The notes under the pieces were generated by a model. The model was not told the DNA's origin, did no database searches, and was given only the letters and a program-made list of their open reading frames with translations. From positions 360,834 to 424,833 of the forward strand of contig NZ_JANCLT010000003.1 in assembly GCF_024294785.1 (NCBI RefSeq): a DNA stretch of 64,000 bases, given 5' to 3'. A program made the translations under genes and the position numbers. Source of the stretch: Ectobacillus ponti. Its GTDB lineage: Bacteria; Bacillota; Bacilli; Bacillales; Bacillaceae_G. Positions 8,180 to 15,337 of the stretch are shown here, piece by piece. Position 1 is the first letter of the stretch, and every line of letters begins with the position of its first letter.

Positions 8180-9505
8180 TCAGCCTGTCAGTACATCCTC
8201 AGCCGGATACTTGATGCGTGTCTGCCCTTTCTTGGCAAGCGTGAACATAAGGGTAAGCGGGCCGACTTTGCCAAAGAACATCATAAATGTCACGAGCAGC
8301 TTCCCAGCGTCACTCATGCCGGGAGAGAAGTTTCTTGTAAGCCCCACTGTTCCGAATGCGGAAACAATCTCCACCAGGCAGGTCAAGACAGGCGCATGCT
8401 CAATGACGCTGAGCGCCAGCACTGTTACGCATACAAATACCAGTGAAACAAGCGCGATTGCCAGCGCTTTGACAATCGTGCTGTCTTTAATGGATTTCCT
8501 GAACAGGACAATGTCTTCTTCCTCCCGCAAATATTTCACTACGCCAAACAGCATGACCAGGAAGGTGGTCAGCTTAATCCCCCCGCCGGTGGAGGCGCTG
8601 CCTGCCCCGATAAACATCAGCAGCACCATAAACAGCAGGGTCGGTTCCGTCAGCAGACCCATGTCCACTGTATTGAAGCCTGCCGTACGTGTTGTGATGG
8701 CTTGAAAGTAAGCGGCCATCCATTGGTCAAAGGTGCCAAGGTGCGCCACTGCCTTGCCATGGAACTCCAGGCCGAAAATAATCAGTGTGGCAAGCACATT
8801 CACTGCCAGGGTGGCTGTAAGCATGAGCTTGGAATGCAGGCTGAGCTTGGAAAAGCTTCGTTTCCGCCACACTTCAAGCACTACGGTGAAGCCGAGGCCG
8901 CCAATGATGATGAGAGAGGTGATCACAAGATTCACAACGGGATTGCCGGCATGCCGCATCAGATTATCCGGCCAAACAGAGAACCCGGCGTTATTGAAGG
9001 CGGAAATGGTGTGGAAGAAGCTGAAGTACATCCCCTTCTGCCAGCCGTATTGCGGCACCCAAGTCAGACATAGAACAAGAAATGCAATGCCCTGCGTCAC
9101 GATGGCGAACACAAAAATAGAACGCGCCAGCCGGACGATGCCGCCCACACTTGTTTGATTTAAGGATTGCTGGAGCAGAATGCGGTTTTGCAGGCCGATT
9201 TTCTTTCCCAGCATGATGAACACAAGCACTGCAAAGCTCATAATCCCGAGCCCGCTGATTTCAATCAAGCCAAGGAGCACCAATTGGCCAAATAGTGTGA
9301 ATGTCGTGCCGGTATCCACAACACCAAGCCCGGTCAGGGTGAATGCAGACGTGGTGGTGAAGAGGGCATCCACCCAGGTAATGGGTGTTGTAGCGGCAAA
9401 CGGCAGCTTAAGTAAACATGTGCCAAGAATCACGAAAGCCAACACAGCCAGAACAAGAAACCGCGGCGGACTCATTTGAATGCTCATCCATTTCATAGGA
9501 ACCAC
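8180..9505 (-). CDS. ktrB: Ktr-type potassium transporter membrane subunit (KtrB/KtrD)
   Basis: A 441-residue TrkH/KtrB-family protein with four pore-loop repeats visible as SAFTLTGLGVVDT, SAFNNAGFSVW, TTRTAGFNTVD and SAFGTVGLTRN, each with the filter glycine, and the C-terminal motif IKYPAEDVLTG. It conducts K+ (Na+-coupled) when bound by a cytoplasmic RCK subunit KtrA or KtrC. No such subunit is adjacent, so this resembles the solitary ktrD gene of B. subtilis; ktrD may be the better symbol. The start is GTG 9505 after GAAAGG, with an ATG three codons later as alternative. Confidence 0.88.
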   Translation of the reverse strand: MVPMKWMSIQMSPPRFLVLAVLAFVILGTCLLKLPFAATTPITWVDALFTTTSAFTLTGLGVVDTGTTFTLFGQLVLLGLIEISGLGIMSFAVLVFIMLGKKIGLQNRILLQQSLNQTSVGGIVRLARSIFVFAIVTQGIAFLVLCLTWVPQYGWQKGMYFSFFHTISAFNNAGFSVWPDNLMRHAGNPVVNLVITSLIIIGGLGFTVVLEVWRKRSFSKLSLHSKLMLTATLAVNVLATLIIFGLEFHGKAVAHLGTFDQWMAAYFQAITTRTAGFNTVDMGLLTEPTLLFMVLLMFIGAGSASTGGGIKLTTFLVMLFGVVKYLREEEDIVLFRKSIKDSTIVKALAIALVSLVFVCVTVLALSVIEHAPVLTCLVEIVSAFGTVGLTRNFSPGMSDAGKLLVTFMMFFGKVGPLTLMFTLAKKGQTRIKYPAEDVLTG

Positions 9506-9628
9506 GACACCTTTCTTTTACAATACACTGCTTGTAGTATGTGCACGACCACAGGGGAAGAACATGGACGCACAATGTGGGAAAGCGGTTGAACATGCCA
9601 TCCCATTATGTAGCGGGGCGGCTCATAA

Positions 9629-9655
9629 TAAAAAGGGCAGAGGAGCTCTGCCCTT
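9629..9655 (-). terminator. Terminator of the SASP gene
   Basis: AAGGGCAGAG (9633-9642) pairs with CTCTGCCCTT (9646-9655) and is followed by TTTTATTATG on the minus strand, 20 bases after the SASP stop codon. Confidence 0.85.
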
Positions 9656-9674
9656 AACGCCATTATATGTCAGT

Positions 9675-9860
9675 TTAGCCGCGGAGCTGCTGTTGCGCAA
9701 GTGCCACAAGACGCTTTGTTACTTCGCCGCCGACAGAGCCGTTTGCACGGGCTGCTGTGTCAGAGCCAAGCTGTACGCCAAACTCCTGTGCAATTTCATA
9801 TTTGAATTGCTCCAGCATCTGTTCAGCGCCGGGAACAACTAATTTATTGGTTCTAGCCAT
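9675..9860 (-). CDS. Alpha/beta-type small acid-soluble spore protein
   Basis: A 61-residue protein with the family hallmarks: [23 protein letters not shown] near the N-terminus, containing the germination-protease site ([10 protein letters not shown]), and [18 protein letters not shown] at the C-terminus. Such proteins coat and protect DNA in the dormant spore and are degraded by Gpr at germination. It is preceded by a GGGGG ribosome site, a hairpin in the leader (9885-9899) and a forespore-type promoter. It is the clearest sign in the window that the organism sporulates. Confidence 0.95.
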   Translation of the reverse strand: MARTNKLVVPGAEQMLEQFKYEIAQEFGVQLGSDTAARANGSVGGEVTKRLVALAQQQLRG

Positions 9861-9907
9861 GAAAATGACCCCCTTTTCTGCATTCCGGCTGCAAGCCGGT
9901 ACTTATA

Positions 9908-9934
9908 TCGTATGTGATTTTGAAAGCCGCATAC
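9908..9934 (-). promoter_or_regulatory. SigG-like forespore promoter of the SASP gene
   Basis: On the minus strand GTATG (9934-9930), 15 bases, then CATACGA (9914-9908), close to the SigG consensus GCATR-N15-CATNCTA as I recall it. The transcript would begin about 45 bases before the start codon. Confidence 0.6.
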
Positions 9935-9965
9935 TCGGAAGTAATAGGGCAGGGAGGGGAAAAAT

Positions 9966-9993
9966 GTGAAAAAAGAGCAGTCTAAGACTGCTC
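9966..9993 (-). terminator. Terminator overlapping the phaJ stop codon
   Basis: Minus-strand GAGCAGTCT and AGACTGCTC form a near-perfect stem followed by TTTTTTCAC. The phaJ stop codon lies inside it. Confidence 0.85.
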
Positions 9994-10431
9994 CAGCTTC
10001 ATAATGGCCGCTGTGCCTTCCACCACCAGCTTGTTATGCTGATTGTAGACATTTGTCTGCATCGTCAAAATTTTCTTGTCATCCCGTTTCTTGACAACCT
10101 CAGCCACTACGGTGAGCGTGTCGCCAATTTTCACGGGTGCCTTAAAGGAAAGGTTTTGCGACAGATAGATGGTGTTGCGGCCGGGCAGCTTTGTGCCGAG
10201 CACTGTGGAAATATAGCCGGCCACCAGCATGCCGTGCGCAATGCGTTCTTGAAACATCGTTGTCTCGGCGAATGAATCAAGCAAGTGAATAGGGTTCACA
10301 TCGCCAGTGAGTTGTGCGAATGCTAGAATGTCTGCGTCTGTAATCGTTTTTGTCAGAGAAGCCTGATCCCCCACTTGGATTTGATCATACGATAGCTCAG
10401 GGACGAATTCCGCTTCTTTAAAAAGATTCAT
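9982..10431 (-). CDS. phaJ: (R)-specific enoyl-CoA hydratase PhaJ (MaoC fold)
   Basis: A 149-residue single hot-dog (MaoC) domain protein. The hydratase motif is seen as DADILAFAQLTGDVNPIHLL with catalytic Asp and His, plus IAHGMLVAGYIS. It hydrates trans-2-enoyl-CoA from beta-oxidation to (R)-3-hydroxyacyl-CoA, feeding PHA synthase. It lies downstream of phaP in the minus arm of the PHA cluster, an arrangement known from B. cereus-type loci. The start ATG 10431 follows AAAGGAGGAT. Confidence 0.88.
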   Translation of the reverse strand: MNLFKEAEFVPELSYDQIQVGDQASLTKTITDADILAFAQLTGDVNPIHLLDSFAETTMFQERIAHGMLVAGYISTVLGTKLPGRNTIYLSQNLSFKAPVKIGDTLTVVAEVVKKRDDKKILTMQTNVYNQHNKLVVEGTAAIMKLEQS

Positions 10432-10523
10432 GACATCCTCCTTTATGTGTCAAAAATGAGAGCAGTCAAGGATGCGTTGCCGGCAACAGACGAGTACCAC
10501 TGGGAGGAAGAGCCCTATTTTTG

Positions 10524-11048
10524 TTATTTCATTGGTGCAAATACCGCTTTGGAATTTTCCTCGAAGCGCTTTGCCAAATCCAGCTGCATGGCTTTCAGCT
10601 CATGCAGGAAGGACGTCATTTGGCCCTGCAGCTCTTCACGCTGCTGTTGCTGCTGCTGCACAACCTGCTTCAGCGCTTCCTCCAGCTGCTCGCTTGTCTG
10701 GGAGAGCAGGGAAAGAGACGTTTTCGTCGGAGAAGTGGAGAATTGCTGCATTTGCTGAAGAAGTTCATTCCACTTGCTTTGCCATTCCTCCAGCTGCGGC
10801 ACGAACTGTCCGCCTGTCAGCTGCTTCATGTAGTCCACGTATTGTGTGCTTGCCTGCGCCATATAGCGCTTAAATTCCTGCTCCATAGTCTGCATTCCTT
10901 CCACAACCTTGTGCAGTGTTTCCTGCTGCTGCTTCAGCGCTTCCATTGTCATTTGCTCCATTTGTTTGCCGGCAGATGACATCATGGACAGGGACTGCCC
11001 CCAGTTCTTCCAGAATGCATCAACGAGTTCGTACGGTTTCATTTCCAT
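10524..11048 (-). CDS. phaP: Phasin PhaP (PHA granule-associated protein)
   Basis: A 174-residue, Gln/Met-rich, almost wholly helical protein without membrane segments, starting MEMKPYELVDAFWKNWGQSLS, typical of Bacillus PhaP. It coats PHA granules, controlling their size and number. A glutamine tract (about residues 130-140) belongs to a predicted coiled coil. It lies between phaQ and phaJ, all on the minus strand. AGGTCTAG precedes the start. Identity rests on context and amphipathic composition as well as sequence. Confidence 0.88.
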   Translation of the reverse strand: MEMKPYELVDAFWKNWGQSLSMMSSAGKQMEQMTMEALKQQQETLHKVVEGMQTMEQEFKRYMAQASTQYVDYMKQLTGGQFVPQLEEWQSKWNELLQQMQQFSTSPTKTSLSLLSQTSEQLEEALKQVVQQQQQQREELQGQMTSFLHELKAMQLDLAKRFEENSKAVFAPMK

Positions 11049-11090
11049 GGCTAGACCTCCAAATAAATTTTCGCGTATTGTGAATGCAGA

Positions 11091-11534
11091 TTATTCTGCA
11101 GCGTCACCTGATGAAGATTTCTTCTGTCTGCTGGTGTCTTGGGTGCCGGTGAATGAGAAGAATGCACTTGTGTAGAGATTGAAAAAAGTGCGGAGCATGT
11201 TCTGATACTGCTCAAAGGAAGAAGCGCAGGACGTTAAATACTGCTCTCCATACTCGGTGAGGGAATAGATGCGCTTGGCGGGGCCGCCTTCACTCGTATC
11301 CCAGGTCGAAGAGATCAGCTTTTCCTTTTCGAGCTTCCGCAGTGTCCGGTACACATTGCCTTGGTCAATGGAAGAGAAGCCGATATCCATCAGCATTTGA
11401 ATGAGCTTATAGCCGTGAAGGCTCCAGTCCTTGAGACAAAGAAGCAGGAAGGGGACCAGGAAGTTTTTGGGCATGGAGCTGGCTGGGCGCGTCTGCGATG
11501 CTTCAAACAATTGTTCCGGATCATGTTTTGTCAT
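11091..11534 (-). CDS. phaQ: PadR-family regulator PhaQ
   Basis: A 147-residue winged-helix protein of the PadR family. The DNA-binding part covers residues about 25-100 (LHGYKLIQMLMD, QGNVYRTLRKLEKEKLI, YSLTEYGEQYL). In B. megaterium PhaQ represses phaP and itself and is released by PHB, tying phasin supply to polymer. It is the first gene of the minus arm and diverges from phaR; paired AACAGGTATA elements lie in between. The ribosome site is GAGGTGATGG, close to ATG 11534. Confidence 0.88.
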   Translation of the reverse strand: MTKHDPEQLFEASQTRPASSMPKNFLVPFLLLCLKDWSLHGYKLIQMLMDIGFSSIDQGNVYRTLRKLEKEKLISSTWDTSEGGPAKRIYSLTEYGEQYLTSCASSFEQYQNMLRTFFNLYTSAFFSFTGTQDTSRQKKSSSGDAAE

Positions 11535-11558
11535 ATGGGTCCATCACCTCGTTCATAT

Positions 11559-11606
11559 AACAGGTATACTTCAGTATATTATGGGAAAATTTTCTTATAC
11601 CTGTAA
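11559..11606. promoter_or_regulatory. Inverted AACAGGTATA pair between phaQ and phaR
   Basis: AACAGGTATA (11559-11568) recurs inverted as TATACCTGTAA (11596-11606). The pair sits in the divergent promoter region and is a candidate binding site for PhaQ. This is seen in sequence; the regulator assignment is inference. Confidence 0.45.
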
Positions 11607-11744
11607 TTTACACCTATCTGCACAAGCCGTCAACAAAAAATCAGAAAATTAAAATAGAACTTGTCATGTAATGAGAAATGAGGGAAAATATAAGTGGAAT
11701 TGAATAGATTTTCAAACTTGTAAAAAAAAGGGGTGTGGGAGAGG

Positions 11745-12194
11745 ATGATCGATCAGAAGTTCGATCCGTTGAAGGCGTGGAAGGAAGTGTACGACCAAAC
11801 TGAAAAGTTCTGGGGCAAAACATTGAATGAGACGCTGAACTCCGAAGAGTATTCCGCCTGGATGGGCGGCGTGCTGGATTTGAACCTGTTTTACCAGAAG
11901 ATGATGAATGACCTGACGAAGGGATATTTGGAGAAGGTCAACATGCCGACACAGGACGATATCGCCCGGGTCGCGTCCCTTGTCGTCAATGTGGAAAACA
12001 AAGTGGATAACATTGAGGAATTCCTTGAGGAGCGCGTGGAGGCCCTGGAGGCATCGCCGGCGGCAAAACGCGACCTGGCCAAGGTAAAGAATGACCTGCG
12101 CGCACTCGAAGCGAAGGTTGATCAAATTCTGGAACACCTGACAAAACAACAAGAACTGCTCCAAGGATTGCAAACGCGGGAAGAAAAGCAATAA
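11745..12194 (+). CDS. phaR: PHA synthase subunit PhaR (class IV)
   Basis: A 149-residue helical protein starting MIDQKFDPLKAWKEVYDQ, matching Bacillus PhaR, the obligate partner of class IV PhaC. It contains the segment YSAWMGGVLDLNLFYQKM and a C-terminal coiled coil. I prefer ATG 11745, after GGGAGAGG, to a GTG four codons upstream, because family members begin at the MIDQK methionine. It leads the plus arm phaR-phaB-phaC. Confidence 0.93.
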   Translation: MIDQKFDPLKAWKEVYDQTEKFWGKTLNETLNSEEYSAWMGGVLDLNLFYQKMMNDLTKGYLEKVNMPTQDDIARVASLVVNVENKVDNIEEFLEERVEALEASPAAKRDLAKVKNDLRALEAKVDQILEHLTKQQELLQGLQTREEKQ

Positions 12195-12251
12195 GCTTTT
12201 TACTTCTATACATGCATTGTTGCACATATCTAATTTAAGGGGGAGCAAGAA

Positions 12252-12995
12252 ATGATTCAATTAGAAGGCAGAGTAGCAATCGTAACAGGCGGCGCAAAAG
12301 GAATTGGGGAATCGATTACAGCAGCGCTTGCTCATGAAGGCGTAAAGGTGGTCATCAACTACAACAGCAGTGCCCAGGCGGCAGAAGAGCTTGTTGCCAA
12401 GCTGGCAGCTGAAGGATATGAAGCATATGCAGTACAGGCGGATGTTTCTGTGCCGGAGGATGCAAAGCGCCTTGTGGAAGAAACCGTACAGCGCTTTGGC
12501 AAAGTCGACTTCCTGATCAACAATGCCGGCATCACACGTGACCGCAGCTTCAAGAAGCTGAGCCGCGAGGACTGGGATAAGGTAATCGATGTGAATCTGA
12601 GCAGCGTGTACAACACAGCAAGTGCGGTGCTTCCTTACATACTGGAATCTGAAGGCGGCCGCATTATCAATATTTCTTCCATTATTGGTCAGGCCGGCGG
12701 CTTTGGCCAAACCAACTACTCTGCAGCAAAAGCCGGCATGATCGGCTTCACCAAATCATTGGCTCTCGAATTAGCAAAAACAAATGTAACAGTCAACGCG
12801 ATTTGCCCGGGCTTTATCAATACAGAAATGGTCGCAGAAATTCCGGCAAACGTGCTGGATGGCATCGTAGCAAAAATCCCTAAAAAACGCCTTGGCTCAC
12901 CTGATGAAATCGCGCGCGGCGTGCTGTACCTGTGCCGTGACGGTGCGTACATCACCGGTCAGCAGCTGAACATCAACGGCGGCTTATACATGTAA
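12252..12995 (+). CDS. phaB: Acetoacetyl-CoA reductase PhaB
   Basis: A 247-residue short-chain dehydrogenase with the NADPH motif TGGAKGIG near the N-terminus, NNAG near residue 90, catalytic Ser near 143 and Tyr156-x3-Lys160 (YSAAK). It reduces acetoacetyl-CoA to (R)-3-hydroxybutyryl-CoA, the monomer precursor. It is FabG-like in sequence; the position between phaR and phaC marks it as PhaB. GGGGGAG precedes ATG 12252. A terminator and an intergenic repeat separate it from phaC, which is unusual for this operon. Confidence 0.9.
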   Translation: MIQLEGRVAIVTGGAKGIGESITAALAHEGVKVVINYNSSAQAAEELVAKLAAEGYEAYAVQADVSVPEDAKRLVEETVQRFGKVDFLINNAGITRDRSFKKLSREDWDKVIDVNLSSVYNTASAVLPYILESEGGRIINISSIIGQAGGFGQTNYSAAKAGMIGFTKSLALELAKTNVTVNAICPGFINTEMVAEIPANVLDGIVAKIPKKRLGSPDEIARGVLYLCRDGAYITGQQLNINGGLYM

Positions 12996-13008
12996 TGTCT
13001 CAAGCAAG

Positions 13009-13042
13009 GAAGTGCAAACCTGAGGGAATGCACTTCTTTTTA
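13009..13042 (+). terminator. Terminator after phaB
   Basis: GAAGTGCA (13009-13016) pairs with TGCACTTC (13029-13036), followed by TTTTTAT. It lies inside the phaR-phaB-phaC gene run, about 200 bases before phaC. Confidence 0.8.
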
Positions 13043-13043
13043 T

Positions 13044-13188
13044 AGAAAAGCGGAACCGGCTCGTTCAGCTCACCGAAGGGAGGTTCCGGACTCTAAAAGG
13101 CGTTGTCTGCCTTTTATGGGGCCGGGTCCTCCCTGGCAGTGAGCCGGCCGGTGCAGCTGGACAGAAGAAAAGCGGAACCGGCCTGATT
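13044..13188 (+). repeat. Dispersed palindromic repeat, copy A (about 122-bp unit, 1.2 copies)
   Basis: One full unit starts AGAAAAGCGGAACCGGCTCG at 13044 and the same words restart at 13166, a 122-base period. Inside are inverted arms GGGAGGTTCCGG...CCGGGTCCTCCC around an AAAAGGC/GCCTTTT core. The same unit recurs at 56598-56760 and, inverted, at 63771-64000. No open frame of interest is inside. Confidence 0.85.
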
Positions 13189-13237
13189 GGCCCGCAGACA
13201 GGGCAGTTTGGCTGGACAATACAAAGGGGGCTGTTCA

Positions 13238-14323
13238 ATGGCAACAATGTGGAAGGAATGGGAAAAAACACTGAATTTCTATCCGGAAGAATATCGCAAT
13301 GCCTATAGCCGGGCAAAGAAGGCGGGCGAGGTGCTGTGGCGCGAGCCAGATCCGCAGGTGGGGCAGACGCCAAAGGAAGTCATTTGGACGAAGAACAAGG
13401 CGAAGCTGTACCGGTATGTGCCAAAGAAAGAGCAGACGCACCGTGTGCCGCTGCTGCTTATCTATGCCCTCATCAACAAGCCGTATATTATGGACCTCAC
13501 CCCGGGCAACAGCCTGGTCGAGTATTTGGTGGGCCGCGGCTTTGATGTGTATATGCTGGATTGGGGCGAGTTCGGGCCGGAAGACAGCCATCTGAAGTTT
13601 GATGACATCGTATTCGACTACATTGCCAAAGCAGTGAAGAAGGTGCTGCGCCATTCTAAATCAGAGGACATCTCTCTGCTTGGCTACTGCATGGGCGGCA
13701 CACTGACATCCATCTATGCGGCGCTGCACCCGAACATGCCGATCCGCAATCTGATTTTCCTGACGAGCCCGTTTGATTTCTCGGAAACCGGCTTATACGG
13801 CAAATTCCTGGATGAGCGGTATTTCAATCTGGATAAGGCTGTCGATACACTCGGCAATATTCCGCCGGAAATGATTGACTTTGGCAACAAGATGCTGAAG
13901 CCGATCACCAACTTCTTCGGGCCGTACGTCACGCTGGTGGACCGCTCGGACAATCAGCGTTTCGTAGAGAGCTGGAAGCTCGTGCAAAAGTGGGTGGGCG
14001 ACGGCATTCAATTCCCGGGCGAAGCCTACCGCCAATGGATTGGGGAGTTCTATCAGAAGAACAAGCTGGTCAAAGGTGAGCTTACTATCCGCGGCCGTCA
14101 GGTGAATCTGTCCGACATCCGCGCCAACATGCTGAACATTTCCGCTTCCCGTGACCATATCGCGGCGCCTTGCCAGGTGGAAGCACTGATGGACCGTGTG
14201 TCCAGCACAGATAAGGAATATGTTTGCATCCCGACAGGCCACATGTCCATCGTATATGGTCCGACTGCCGTGAAGACAACATATCCGACAATCGGCGACT
14301 GGCTTGAGAAGAGATCGCATTAA
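13238..14323 (+). CDS. phaC: Class IV poly(3-hydroxyalkanoate) synthase catalytic subunit PhaC
   Basis: A 361-residue alpha/beta-hydrolase, the usual length for class IV PhaC. The lipase-like box GYCMGG carries catalytic Cys151; the triad is completed by Asp306 (SRDHI) and His335 (TGHMSI). Together with PhaR it polymerises hydroxyacyl-CoA on the granule surface. The start is ATG 13238 after AAAGGGGG; an in-frame codon at 13187 has no ribosome site. It is followed by a strong terminator. Confidence 0.95.
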   Translation: MATMWKEWEKTLNFYPEEYRNAYSRAKKAGEVLWREPDPQVGQTPKEVIWTKNKAKLYRYVPKKEQTHRVPLLLIYALINKPYIMDLTPGNSLVEYLVGRGFDVYMLDWGEFGPEDSHLKFDDIVFDYIAKAVKKVLRHSKSEDISLLGYCMGGTLTSIYAALHPNMPIRNLIFLTSPFDFSETGLYGKFLDERYFNLDKAVDTLGNIPPEMIDFGNKMLKPITNFFGPYVTLVDRSDNQRFVESWKLVQKWVGDGIQFPGEAYRQWIGEFYQKNKLVKGELTIRGRQVNLSDIRANMLNISASRDHIAAPCQVEALMDRVSSTDKEYVCIPTGHMSIVYGPTAVKTTYPTIGDWLEKRSH

Positions 14324-14327
14324 TGGA

Positions 14328-14361
14328 AGAAGGCTGGCCTGAGTGGGCCAGCCTTCTTTTC
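14328..14361 (+). terminator. Terminator after phaC
   Basis: AGAAGGCTGGCC pairs with GGCCAGCCTTCT across TGAGTG and is followed by TTTCTTG, four bases after the phaC stop. Confidence 0.9.
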
Positions 14362-14382
14362 TTGATACATCAGGAATCTGTG

Positions 14383-14736
14383 TCAGTCGTTAATGCCAAA
14401 GTGCGGGTGCATGAAGATATCCGCTTCATGGCCATCCTCGCGCTCCCGTTCTCCCCGCTTTTCCTCCAGCAGCTCCTGATTTTCGCCGGAGGTCCAGCCG
14501 ATGTCGTTTGTCGGATGCACCCATTGGTCGCCTGCCATGATTTCCGGCGGCACCTCATCGCTCCAATGGTTCAGGGGGCTGTTCTCCGAGCTGTACAGGC
14601 TGTCTCCGATGACAACGCCATAGTCGTTAACAAATGGCGGCTGCATTTCAATGCCCGTTCCCTTAAAGGAAGGGAAATGTGCTTGATGCGGCAAAGTTTC
14701 ATCCAAAATTGGGGATGCAGGGTCCTTTTCTTTCAT
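14383..14736 (-). CDS. DUF3905-like protein
   Basis: A 117-residue acidic, His/Trp-containing soluble protein without a signal peptide or membrane segment. Segments such as LPHQAHFPSFKGTGIEMQPP, NSPLNHWSDEVPPEIM and GDQWVHPTNDIGWT resemble the Bacillus DUF3905 family, which is found in spore formers and has no known function. The C-terminus is charged, with EREREDGHEADIF. It stands alone, convergent with phaC. The ribosome site GAGGAGG lies 7 bases before ATG 14736. Confidence 0.7.
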   Translation of the reverse strand: MKEKDPASPILDETLPHQAHFPSFKGTGIEMQPPFVNDYGVVIGDSLYSSENSPLNHWSDEVPPEIMAGDQWVHPTNDIGWTSGENQELLEEKRGEREREDGHEADIFMHPHFGIND

Positions 14737-14869
14737 GGGTGTCGGCCTCCTCTTTTTTTCCTTAGTATTGCCACTGCCGCTGCTCCTATCGCGTTAAAAA
14801 TTACCGCTTATGACAGCGGAGCACTGTCACATACTAGGAGGGACAACTTTTATAAGCGAGGGATGTTAC

Positions 14870-15031
14870 ATGGTAAAGCGCAAGGTAGCGTATCAGGCAG
14901 CAACCAACCATAATAAGACACCGAAGGAAAGCCTGCCGGAGGGCGAAATGGCAATGGAGTTTGAGAACGAGGATACAGCGAAGTACGCCAACCGCAACTC
15001 CAAAAAAGGACGCAAAAATTCTTCTTCTTAA
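14870..15031 (+). CDS. Small basic hypothetical protein
   Basis: A 53-residue polar protein (starts MVKRKVAYQAATNHNK, ends NRNSKKGRKNSSS) with a basic N-terminus, an acidic middle and a basic C-terminus. I do not recognise a family; the composition is like small spore proteins such as SspO, but the sequence does not match one I know. GCGAGGG precedes ATG 14870. A CATACTA word at 14830-14836 could be a sporulation-sigma -10 element, with no clear -35. A strong hairpin terminator follows. Confidence 0.6.
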   Translation: MVKRKVAYQAATNHNKTPKESLPEGEMAMEFENEDTAKYANRNSKKGRKNSSS

Positions 15032-15035
15032 ATAC

Positions 15036-15070
15036 AAAGAAAGGAGTGTACGGGGGTACACTCCTTTCTT
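15036..15070. terminator. Bidirectional terminator
   Basis: AAGAAAGGAGTGTAC and GTACACTCCTTTCTT form a long stem with a GGG-type loop, between a plus-strand small gene and the minus-strand TM2 gene. Confidence 0.85.
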
Positions 15071-15288
15071 CAGTAAACAGCATGCGCCCGGTTGGCCTTG
15101 TCAATCCAGCCCTTCAGCAAAAACAAATCGATGAGCCAGATGATGCCGAAGGTAATGAGGCAGACAAGCCAGTACCATAGGATGATGCTGATTTTCTCTT
15201 TTACATAAATACGGTGGCCGCCAATGCCGCCGAGAAAGAACCAAATCAGAAGAGCCAGACCGAACGACTTGCGTTCTGATACACTCAT
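15070..15288 (-). CDS. TM2 domain membrane protein
   Basis: A 72-residue protein with two membrane helices separated by a short turn. The first half reads LALLIWFFLGGIGGHRIYV, the TM2 signature (FLGxxGxHRFY), and the second helix ends IDLFLLKGWIDKAN. TM2 proteins are widespread and of unknown molecular function. Its ribosome site GGAGGTGA lies just ahead of ATG 15288. Confidence 0.88.
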   Translation of the reverse strand: MSVSERKSFGLALLIWFFLGGIGGHRIYVKEKISIILWYWLVCLITFGIIWLIDLFLLKGWIDKANRAHAVY

Positions 15289-15337
15289 CCTATCACCTCC
15301 TCCCTTACTCTATGCGGGAAGGGAGACGAACAGAACG

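Noticed and set aside
13044-13188. Repeat copy A as an insertion sequence end
   Set aside because: No transposase frame, no clear target duplication, and the same unit is found elsewhere without flanking mobile genes.
14830-14836. CATACTA as a SigG promoter for the 53-aa gene
   Set aside because: No acceptable -35 element at the required distance, so it is mentioned only as a possibility.
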